Origin: Chalciporus piperatus
Lineage: Eukaryota; Basidiomycota; Agaricomycetes; Boletales; Boletaceae
NCBI GenBank assembly: GCA_038093975.1
Contig: JBBPTG010000351.1
Location: forward strand, 1-21,446
Direction: 5' to 3'
Length of the DNA stretch: 21,446 nt
In this document: piece after piece, positions 7,518 through 16,886 of the stretch
Layout: each line of letters starts with the position of its first letter
Numbering within the stretch: the stretch's first letter is position 1
Notes under the pieces: model-generated
Databases searched by the model: none
What the model was told of the DNA's origin: nothing
What the model saw: the letters and a program-made list of their open reading frames with translations, nothing else
Position numbers and translations under genes: made by a program

Positions 7518-7556
7518 CTTCGATGCCAATGCACCACACGGGCGTCCTCTCGGATT
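7471..7556. repeat. Partly decayed palindrome - CACGTG - palindrome module
   Basis: The palindrome at 7471-7487 (one mismatch, centre 7479), CACGTG at 7511-7516 (centre 7513.5) and a half palindrome GGGCGTCCT starting at 7540 (expected centre 7548) keep distances of 34.5 bp on both sides. Only the last right half-site is lost. Confidence 0.85.
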
Positions 7557-8225
7557 CCACCAAGACATTCAAGTTGTCCGATTCAGCGTCGAAACTGACG
7601 GACAGCTCGGGTTAATCCCAAAATGTCCTCTGTGTGCCCTCCGTGGCGAGGTCCTCGATAGCGCTTGTCCCCGTCGCTTGAACACCCGATCATCTGGATA
7701 TCGAAGAGTGGAACAGACTTCAAGATAGTCGATTACTATGTACGGTCATTGCCGCTGGCTCACGTCCCATTGGCGCGTCGTCAACCGTGTCTGCCCTTGC
7801 GAAGTCTGACGAAGCGATCATCCAGTGCGGTGAGTGCGGCGTGCACGATCCATCATTGCATTCGCTGTCGGCGCTCTTCGACTCTGTGACCTCGCCTTCG
7901 ACTGCTCGCTTGACCTTCACTACTCTACAGTGTACACACGGCCGGCGAGTCTCGTCTGACCATAAGTAGTTCGATCTCGTTGGGATTCGGTGTCGTTGAA
8001 AGTGAAAGGACGAGGGATAGCATCTGTGCGTCGGGCGACGACGGTGTATGCGTGGAGCGCATTCGAGTGAACAACCAATTCCATCGAAATCCTCCCTCGC
8101 AACGGGATTTTAGGCTTCGTTGGACGGCATCGTCGTGTTGTTATGTCGTCGGGCGGCTTTGACGATTTGTTTAGCAGCGTCCCGCTGTGACCGGACAGCT
8201 TCGTTTGAAAGCAGAGTTGGGCACG
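7557..8225. other. No supported gene between repeat block and F-box gene
   Basis: Several 60-90-codon frames overlap on both strands, and a 163-codon minus frame spans 7920-8411. None shows a recognisable domain or splice structure. A CPLC near 7630 and a CGEC near 7830 suggest zinc-knuckle pairs but lack the remaining ligands. Part of this may be 5' untranslated sequence of the gene at 8226. Confidence 0.5.
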
Positions 8226-8999
8226 ATGGGTTTGTGTAACAATGAGGCGGACCCGGCACTGATAGATTCGCCCACAGGAGTGTCGGGGAGATGGCACACC
8301 TTGTTCGACGTCGTCCAACCCTTGACAGAAGGAACGTGGGGTGTCTCCGTCGTTCGCCAGCTCGCGGTCGTTTTCAAGTACGCGTATTTCCCGACCTCCC
8401 TCACCCTTCAAAAGGACGTCCTACTGCTAATCTTCGAAAACGTGGTTGACCTGACAAATCATTACTGGGTCAAGGTCCTCGTGTCTTGTGCGCTAGTATG
8501 CCGAGGTTGGACGGACGCACTTGATGGCGATTGTCTTTTCAGCGACTCTTTCTCGACAAGCAGACAACCTGAAATTTCGCGCTGTGCTGCAGCACTGGTT
8601 GCGCAACCTCATTATGGTCGCTTCATCCGGGATCTATCGAAAAACTACTCTGATAAACATCTGAATTGGCTCCAGGAACCTGAGCCTCCCAGCACCCTCA
8701 CTGATTTGCAACGCCGCTCACCTGGAATCCCTGGCTATCACCGAGGTGCCTACCGTTTCAATCACCATGGTGCAAATGCTGCCCTGCATTTCTAAGTGGC
8801 CATCCCTGAGGCGCGTTACCATCTCATATATCCCAGAATATGAGGATTGGGGGGTACAGGAGCGCATTCCGTTATCACCTATCATACCCCCGGTACACCC
8901 CATATATATGACGACGGATGCGGCCCATTCACGCCGGTCGGGTTCGAAAATAAGTGGCGTCAGTGCTGTAAACGAACCCTGAAATGGTTCAACGCTTGA
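8226..8999 (+). CDS. F-box domain protein (intron structure uncertain, possibly decayed)
   Basis: ATG at 8226 opens a frame to about 8616. Near residues 58-98 it has an F-box-like segment, LTLQKDVLLLIFENVVDL through VLVSCALVCRGWTDAL, which by family binds Skp1 in an SCF ubiquitin ligase. The next convincing reading, ICNAAHLESLAITEV then MLPCISKWPSLRRVTIS, resembles the LRR-like region of such proteins but is in another frame. A 76-nt intron at 8617-8692 (weak donor GTCGCT, acceptor CCCAG) would join the two; otherwise there is a frameshift. A possible last exon, WRQCCKRTLKWFNA, ends at 8999 if a 62-nt intron at 8892-8953 is real; without it the frame ends at 8982. The substrate is not predictable. 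Confidence 0.55.
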
Positions 9000-9260
9000 T
9001 CATGACGGTGAAGTGATATGAGCCTGCTGCTTGGTTGATGGCCGAGAACCAGTGCTCCAAGAACACGAGGTGAGTACGGTCGTGTGAACCGATTAGAATC
9101 GATAGCAGAAAACGTGCACATACCGCGCACCTCGAGTCAACGACCGCAATCTTTCCCCAATACCCCCCACTCCGGCTGGCTCTCTGCAATTCCTCGTTGG
9201 TGAGGATGTCAGTGCCGACAAAGGGTACGTACGAGTCGTTATAATGGAAGAAGCTACTGT

Positions 9261-12200
9261 GTGTTGAAGATCCTCCAACGCCTTGGTGTGAAAGTGATCC
9301 ACAATCCCAATGGGCAGAACATATACACAGTCGCATTTGCTCCCGATGGCCGCAGCGTCGTCGTCGGCGATGAAGGGTCCGAGCTCCGGCGATGGAATCT
9401 CGAGGAAGGTGTCCAAGTCGGCCAGGCTATGCGAACACAGGGTGTTGTCTTCAGCGCCGTCATCTCGAAGGATGGGCGGTGGATAATGACTGGATCCAGT
9501 GGGAATCAAGTTATCGTGTGGAACGCAGAGACTCACCAGAGAGTTTTGGAGCCTATCGCACAGCATACCAATTGGGTGAGGACAGTCGACATCGCCGGTG
9601 ACTCGACGCGAATTGCATCTGGATCGGACGATTGCACCGTTCGAATTTTCAGTATCACGACTGGACAGAGCCTCCTTCCACACATCCAACATGACAATTA
9701 CGTCAAGAGCATCAAGTTTTCACCGAACGGTGATCGAATCGCAACAGCCACTCTTAATCATTCTGTCCGCGTCTACGACTCGCACTCGGGCAACAAGTTA
9801 TTCGATATCTTGGTCACCGTCACCAATCCTCACGTAACTGGCACTGCTCTCGCTTGGTCTCCTGATGGCAAGCAACTCTTCACTGCTTCACCTGGGAAAA
9901 TCACCTGCCTCGACACCTCCACATCTTCGCGCACAGAATGGTTGTTACACAATGACGAGCCACACGCATCCATCGCCACCAATGGAAAGGTCATAGCGTG
10001 TTCGGCCGGAACCTCCGTATCTCTGTGGGATGTCGATTCGCACAACAAAATTGGGTCCACAATCGACTATCCCGCAAGGGTGGCCGCCATCTCTCTCTCA
10101 CCGGACGGGAGGTATCTCGCATGCGGACATGGCACCAGTATCACAATTCAGGACCTCAAGAATTTCCTTCCACGAGAGTATCTACCATATGTGCGTGCTC
10201 GTTCACTCGCGACTTTCTATTTCTAACGATACGTTCCGCAACCGTGTCTCGCTTCCGCATTACAGATTCCCCTCATGGATGTAAACGGCGATGTGTTCAA
10301 GACATGGACACAAAACGACCTTGTTAAGGCAGAATCGATGCTGTCGGACGAGATCGCGGAATCCTCAAACCCTGACCATCACATGCTTGCAAATCGCGCT
10401 CTCATACGTGCACAATCGAATCAATGGAGTGCAGCTGTTAAAGACGCGAAACGTGTAACGTTACACGCCTCCCTTCCTGTCCTCACGTTTACGCGCTTCA
10501 TGCAGTCGCTCCGGATACAACTCTCGCCGATCGGTCATATTGCAATGGCCATCGCGCTCGCCGGCCAAGGCAATCAAGACGGCGCTCTGCGCAAGTTCGA
10601 TCTCTCGTTCCGCGACGGCGACCCAAAGCACATCAAGCTTTTATTGTTGTTAAGGGTGAGCGTGTTACAAAACAAATGTTCATCGTAAGCAACTGAGCCC
10701 CGTTACACACAGTCCATTCTCTTGTTCACATCCGGCAAACACCAAGATGCCATTTTGCGCGTCCGTGACCTGCTTACCAATCCCTACAATGACGACGACA
10801 ACGACTACTACGCTGACGACGAGGACAGCTTCTTGAAAGTACCCTCATCGCTTCGTCTTAGATGTGGCCTTCGCTGACACATTCGAAAGCACTCCACGTC
10901 TGAAGAACATACAAACGCATTACCGCGCGCCCACGACCTCATCATCAATGCGGACGACGACGACGACGCATATTGCTTCCTGCAGGCACGTGCTCCGGGT
11001 CATCATATACAGACATCGCTGACGCGCTCGTAAGGTGCTCGGTAACATGTACCTCAAGAAGGGAGAGAATCCATGTGCGATCGAGGTCTTTGAACGTGCC
11101 AAGCACTTAGCTCCCCCCGACAAAATTTGTCCCCCATTAACGACAATTTCATTGGTGAGTATTCTCTCCCGACCATGTCCCAGCCTGTCATGACCTGCGT
11201 TACAGATCTTCAATTGGAGTTTCGAGGGGCTGAACATTGTTGTACAGCGTCATCTTTGCGAATCCCTCCACGCAGAGGGACGCGTGAAAGAAGCCACAGA
11301 AGCTCTTCTGAATATGGTTAAGACATTAGGAGACGAGATTCAGACAAGCAAGGTGACCAGAGATTGGGTTGCAGGTGTGTTACGAGTCATTGTTACTCGC
11401 TTATCTGATGAGAGCAATAATGTTAGACTTCACGACCAAGTGTGCTACATCACTCGAAAGTCTCGGTGATGCAGCCTTCAACCACGCGAATCACGAGGAT
11501 GCAATCAAGCAGTACAACACCGCACTCTCGCTCAATCCCATTAATCCTGTTAGTCTGCTGATGAAGCGGAGCAAGGCCAAGTCAGCAATGGCATGGTGGG
11601 GCGACGCGCTCACCGATGCGAACAAGGTAGCGTTATTCGCTATCGTAAAGGTATGACTCTCACAATGTGCATGCAGGCGATCAAAGTAGACCCTTCCAAC
11701 CACTTGGCGTATGAATGCAAATACATCGCCCTCCATGGCGCGAAACGATACGACGAAGCCATCGAGCCATTCGGAAAAATGGTTTCCCTTATTGAACAAT
11801 CCAGTGACCCCAAGATACGTGGTGAGTATCCCTGTGCACATTTCGAAGCTGCGACGTAACCTCGTCCTACAGAGCTGCGAAACACCTACATTTCGCCGTC
11901 TCAGACGATCGCTAAGATCGAGGAGATTGCTGGTTTGATCGCCAATATCTCGCCTCACATCCTCATCGACGTTCAAACTGGTCGCCTTTGTGACGCTGCC
12001 AAGCGCATGACGACATTCAAGTCGGATCCGGTGTTCAAAGAACTCGTATTGTCTATGACGCGGAAAGTAGACGAAGAACGCATCCTACGAGTAGTCACTA
12101 AATTCTTCGGATACGCTATATTCTCTCACGTTTGGGAGGGGAAAGAGCCAAGTTTTCAAGAAGTCAATTCAGTGCAATCCATACATGATCTGCCGAAGAC

Positions 12201-13518
12201 GCACATGAACATCAAGCTCCGCAGGGTGTGCGAGGAGGCTGGCAAACTTGGCAATCGCTACCTCTGGTCGGACACGTGTTGCATTGACAAGACTACGAGC
12301 GCGATCCTGAACCAGTCCCTAACATCCATGTACAGCTGGTATTCCGGAGCGGTGATCACGATCGTTTTCCTGGCGGGCGTGAAGTCCCCGTCGACACCTG
12401 GCGACCTCGCGAACAGCAAATGGATGACGCGTGCATGGACCCTCCAAGAACTCCTCTCCCCGAAAACCATCCGTTTCTATGACTCCGAATGGAAACCTTA
12501 TCTTGGCGACACACGCCTCAACCACAAAGAGTCACCTGAAATCATGCAGGAACTCTCCGACGCTTTTCAGATCCCTCGCGACACTATCATCACGTTCAGT
12601 CCAGACGACCTCAGCGTCCGCGACAAACTCCGTCTGGCGTCGACTCGTAATGCGACGGTCGATGAGGACGTCGCATATTCACTCATTGGTATATTCCAAA
12701 GTGATATCCGTCCTCACTATGGTGAAAGGGAGGCTGCGCTCGGTCACCTCCTCGAGGAGATCGTCACTCGATCGGGCGAGGTGACTATCCTTGCATGGAC
12801 TGGGAAGTCATCATCGTACCACAGCTGTCTTCCGTTTACACTCTCCGTTTATAGCCAGCCGCCGTATGCGTTACCGACTCTTGACGCAAGTGAAATGGAA
12901 ACGCGTACCGCCCAACTAAGGAATATGTTGCCGAGGGAAGACACCATGGTAATCTATCAACGGGTCGCATATCTCCCCACAGCTCGTTTCGCAAACCGAC
13001 GGCTTCATCTCCCATGCATCCTTTTCCGTGTTCGGAAGCTTGGTATGCAGATCCGTGGAACCAACCGGGGGGACCCTGATCACTATCGGATCAGGGTATC
13101 TGGGCTAGGAGACGTCGACATCACGACGACGGATGCGCTGCCACTCACTGAGCCTCGGAGGCTCAAGTTGGTACATCCCTGGATCAGCTATATCAGAGGA
13201 CCAAGTACTGGCCTCGACTCAGTGGACAACTCGGACCCGGATACCGACTCAGAGTCGGACAGCGATGAGGGGACGGACGAGGAGTCAGAGATGTCTGCGC
13301 CAATGACCGCCGTCCCTGTTCCACAGGAAGATGAATATACTCGGGCATTGAAATTGATCGTTCGCCTTGGTCAGCCGTTCAACGCGCTGTTGCTTCTACA
13401 GCAACCTGGTGGGGAGTACAAGAGGGTGGCTGCGAAGAATGAGATCGTGGTTCAAGGTCTTGGGTCTGATGTCAAGGCGTTGAAGGACATCCGTGCGGAG
13501 GTGTTGGAGATTTTGTGA
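9261..13518 (+). CDS. WD40-TPR-HET fusion protein (heterokaryon-incompatibility-type)
   Basis: Ten exons join in frame: 9261-10190, 10266-10454, 10506-10655, 10713-10838, 10890-10985, 11035-11154, 11206-11374, 11427-11626, 11677-11821 and 11873-13518, giving about 1,256 residues. Residues 1-305 hold seven WD40 repeats (for example VYTVAF-like IYTVAFAPDGRSVVVGDEG, IASGSDDCTVRIFS, AISLSPDGRYLACGHG), enough for one propeller. Residues about 310-720 are helical TPR-like units (ANRALIRAQSNQWSAAVKDA, HEDAIKQYNTALSLNPINP). From about residue 789 a HET domain follows: YAIFSHVWEG, RYLWSDTCCIDK, then SKWMTRAWTLQELL. The C-terminus has an Asp/Glu/Ser-rich stretch (13216-13290). The true start is unresolved: the frame begins with GTG at 9261, and an upstream exon in 9029-9230 is likely. 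HET domains act in fungal non-self recognition and cell death; the partner is unknown. Similar WD40-TPR proteins are common in Agaricomycetes. Confidence 0.85.
10986..11034 (+). other. Probable GC-AG intron in the HET gene
   Basis: Exon 5 ends CTGCAG at 10985 and the intron starts GCACGT, not GT. It ends with CTGAC (branch site) and GTAAG before 11035. This is the only splice I found that keeps frame from DDDAYCFLQ into VLGNMYLKKGENP, a family-typical TPR segment. The nearby GT at 10990 gives an immediate stop. Confidence 0.6.
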
Positions 13519-14973
13519 TGTTCGTTCATTGCTGTTCGCTTTTGGAAGTGGTCCTTGTTGTTCGGAGGCTATGTTGGATTGATCACATTGTATATGACTC
13601 AATGATCGACTGCACTTGTAGAGGATGAAAGTGATCGAATCTCGACGAAGCGTCTTGCGCTCTACTTGTGTAGATAGACGGTGGCCTTCTTGTCGTCCAC
13701 GGTATTCACGACGTAGCCGAGTCTAGTATTGCCGGAATACGACTCGGAATGGTCCCCTTGTTCGAGTCATCTCTGTCGAATACGAGGATTGTGTTCCCCC
13801 CGGTAGTTGCGACAAGGCTGGGGCGCACGACAGTGTGTTAAGAATCCAGGGGGTGACTCATTGTCGGGAGTGGTTGATCGGCAGGCGGTTGAGCGACGTT
13901 CGCATGTATTGATCATCAGGCCGGGGGAACCATCCTTCAGCCACTGCTCTCGTGGAGCTATTTCATGTTGAGAGTCGGTTCCTGTAGAAGGCAGCCGACT
14001 CTCAGTGATGAGGGCGACGGAGGGAATACCCCACACTTGCCCCACAGTCAGCAGATGTAAGCTATTGCCGACGTGGGTTGCCTCGATTTTCCACTAATGA
14101 GACAGTCAGTCCTGTTCCAGTCATCAGCGGCAATTCTTAATTCTTTCTGGTCGGATATAAGTATGAGCCTTTTGCATGGCACTTCAGTACCAGTGGCATC
14201 TCGTCGGCCTCGGTCAATTTCTCTCAGGAGCGAAATAGAGCTTCCCTTGACCGATACCATGCCGGCCATTTGGACCATCCCCGAGCATTAGTGACGTCGA
14301 CTAAGGGCAATTGTTTGATAGCGGGAGCGTCGAAATGATCCTCCGCGTCCATGTATCGTTGAGAGACCGCGAAGTGGCTGTGTCGAAGCTAACCTTTGAA
14401 TTTGCATCATTCGCTTCGGACTTCAGGCAAACCGTGGCTACAATCAGTACCTGTTTCCCCTTCCCTGATCTCAAAGAGGCTCTGCAGAGGTCCGACGTCG
14501 AGGTTTCCAAGTGAAACCGAACAGCAACTTGAAACGCACAGCCCAATGGCATGAGACTCACGGTCCAGTCAGCTACCTGGCGGAGTCGTTCGGCCTCCGA
14601 GTGCATCGGCTTGGCTGAATTCTACACTGGCACGATCGAACCGCACCTGGCCCACACCATCTGACCATTTGGATAGGTAGACCTGATTTTTCACTGACTT
14701 AACCTGTGTCCAATGCTTAGCGCTTCAAGTTATCCCTGGTGACATACGGCACAGCAATCCCTGTCGATTGGGACTGAGTCGAGGGCTCATCTGCGCTTCA
14801 ATCAGGCCTGTATGGAAGCCAACATTCCCCCTCCCCAGTGCGTATCACACGCAACTCCTTCCGAGCGTCATCTGCCAGATCATCTCGTACGCTCCTCCCG
14901 ACAGGATAATTTAAGCGGCTCCAGATGGTTTAAAAAGGTTTGAGATGATGGCAGAAAACATCACCCACTCAAC
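13519..14973. other. No confident gene; possible remnants of a minus-strand gene
   Basis: On the minus strand, pieces in several frames look protein-like but are broken by stops. One is near 14340-14230 (YMDAEDHFDAPAIKQLPLVD then ARGWSKWPAWYRSREALF), one near 14135-14065 (ELPLMTGTGLTVSLVENRGN), and one is a terminal peptide at about 13760-13665 (SESYSGNTRLGYVVNTVDD then KKATVYLHK and stop). The order is consistent with one gene running leftward and converging on the HET gene. I do not recognise the family and could not build a spliced frame, so this is either a decayed gene or one with introns I missed. Nothing else of note is seen here apart from the protease promoter at the right end. Confidence 0.3.
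14929..14936 (+). promoter_or_regulatory. TATA-like element of the aspartic protease gene
   Basis: TTTAAAAA lies 38 bp upstream of the ATG at 14974. It is the only AT-rich box in the near upstream sequence, and the spacing to the ATG is short but usual for highly expressed secreted fungal proteins. Confidence 0.45.
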
Positions 14974-16453
14974 ATGTTCCCTACTACTTTGAAAGCGCTG
15001 GTTTCGCTACTAATTCTCCTCTTCTTAACCGTTGCGGACGCTAGTCCCGTTTCTCGCAGAACTGGAAAAACTACCCTAGGCTTCGCGACGAAGATCAGTG
15101 CGAATGGTACACGCAGCATGCTCGAGAGAGATCAGACTCGTGCCAAGTTCATGCGACAAGCTGGCAACCTGAACGAATCGAACTTGGATATTGGACCTGG
15201 AAAACGCAGCACATCGTTTGGCGTCCCGAATTATGGGGTGGTCTACACTGCCCAAGTTCAGGTTGGCAGTCCTCCAACTGAATGTGAGTAGTTCATTGTG
15301 CTCGTGAACACGGGCGTTGAATTTGAAAAATACAGACACGCTATTGATCGATACCGCAAGTTCCAACACTTGGGTAGGAGCTGGAAAAGCGTACACCCCG
15401 ACAAGCACCAGCGTAGACACCGGCAACACCGTTGTACGTTCGGGCGGCTTTTTTTCTTCGTTTCCGTCGTCGAATCTAATAACGATGCGTTCATAGTCTG
15501 TTTCCTACAGCTCTGGATCATTCTCTGGAGAAGAGTGGATCGATATTGTCACATTGGCTCCCGGTTTGACAATCGCGGAGCAGTCGATCGGTGTCGCTAG
15601 CCAAGCCACCGGTTTTGATGCTCTCGATGGCATTCTCGGAGTTGGTCCCACCGCCCTCACCCAGGGCACTGTGTCCGGTGCCTTCACTATCGGCACGGTC
15701 ACAGACAACCTTTACACTGAGGGAGTCATCTCGCAGGAGGTGCTTGGCATCTACTTCGTCCCCGCTTCTGCACCAGACAGCACCGGAGAACTCACCTTTG
15801 GTGATTATGACAGCAGTGTCATTACTGGCCCCGTGAACTACGTCCCTCTCACCAATATCGCGCCTGCATCGAGCTTCTGGGGTATCGACCAGTCGGAGAT
15901 CTCTTACGGTGGTTGGACAATCTTGCCTTCTACCGCTGGTATCGTTGACACCGGCACGACTGTCATTCTCATCGCCTCCGGTAAGAGATATGAATCTATC
16001 TATCTTAATGCTCGCGCCTCACACTGTGTTCATGTAGATGCATTCGACAATTACAAGGTTTCGACAGGGGCTACCGTGGACTCTGCCACTGGCCTTCTTA
16101 CCATCACCCAGGACCAATATGCCAACCTGCAGACTTTGACGTTCAACATTGGGGGCGTGGCGTACGACCTCATACCCGACGCCCAGATCTGGCCTCGCTC
16201 GCTCAACACCTTCATCGGTGGTAGCTCCGACGCGATCTACCTTGTGGTTCAAAGCATCGGTACTCCGTCTGGTTCTGGTCTTGACTTCATCATTGGATAC
16301 TCCTTCCTGTACGTTCATGTTTCGCTTCCGACTGCGAAAGTTACTCATGCGTGTCATTTTAGCGAGCGTTACTACAGCGTCTTTGACACGATCAACAAAC
16401 AGGTTGGCTTCGCCAGCACAGCCTATACCACCGCGACCCTCAACTATTCTTAA
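14974..16453 (+). CDS. Secreted pepsin-family (A1) aspartic protease, polyporopepsin-like
   Basis: Five exons (14974-15283, 15336-15433, 15497-15980, 16038-16308, 16363-16453) encode 417 residues, the usual length for the family. Residues 1 to about 23 are a signal peptide (hydrophobic core ALVSLLILLFLTV, ending ADA). A propeptide follows, with a dibasic KR at 77-78 as a likely processing site. The first catalytic motif reads LLIDTASSNTW (D109), the second IVDTGTTVILIAS (D287). The flap region is SVSYSSGSFSG (Y140). Late family marks are AQIWPRSLNTFIGG, SGSGLDFIIGYSFL and RYYSVFDTINKQVGFA. The first site has Ala where Gly is nearly invariant (DTA instead of DTG), and the flap has YS instead of YG. 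Potential N-glycosylation sites are NGT (44) and NES (67), both in the propeptide. It should cleave proteins at acid pH outside the cell, if the DTA change is tolerated. It converges with the monooxygenase gene. Confidence 0.93.
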
Positions 16454-16886
16454 TGTTAACTGGAGATATCTAGCGATTCACGGAAACATTCATGTCAGCT
16501 TATTATTTATTTTATCAGAGAACATATGTGTAGAACACAGATGTCTCATGTCCAAATTGGTTTCATGTACGAGTATGTGGAGTCGTCGTCGACATTGATC
16601 TCGCTGCCATCCTGACTCGCATCAACACTTTTGCAAAACTAAAATCACGCGAGGGCTCTCATAAAGCCCTAGGTAGATCAGATATCCACTCCTGGTTGGC
16701 TCACTCAGTTCCACAGCCTGACATGGACGAGGATGATCAACCGGTAGGACCAGTCTGGACACGCGACCGCGTCCTCGACGACTGGCAGAACTCGGTTCAA
16801 ATCGCACAGACACCCAGATTCCGAAAGCTTTTATTTGTACCTCGAAGTAAATGGACAAGTAGAATTCGTTCGTATGCCCCACATGC
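16454..16886. other. Intergenic region between convergent genes
   Basis: About 430 bp separate the protease stop from the monooxygenase stop. It should hold both 3' untranslated regions. AT-rich TTATTTATTTTATC at about 16501-16514 could serve the protease 3' end. A plus-strand frame from 16696 to 16980 runs antisense into the monooxygenase exons and is not a gene. Confidence 0.5.

Noticed and set aside
7920..8411. 163-codon minus-strand frame
   Set aside because: It overlaps the N-terminal part of the F-box gene, shows no domain and no splice structure; kept as unassigned.
9029..9230. Upstream first exon of the WD40-TPR-HET gene
   Set aside because: ATG-containing stretches with GTGAGT and GTACGT donors exist, but none joins to the WD40 frame with a normal intron length, so no boundary is claimed.
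10920..11237. 105-codon minus-strand frame inside the HET gene
   Set aside because: It lies over well-supported plus-strand TPR exons and introns and is a shadow.
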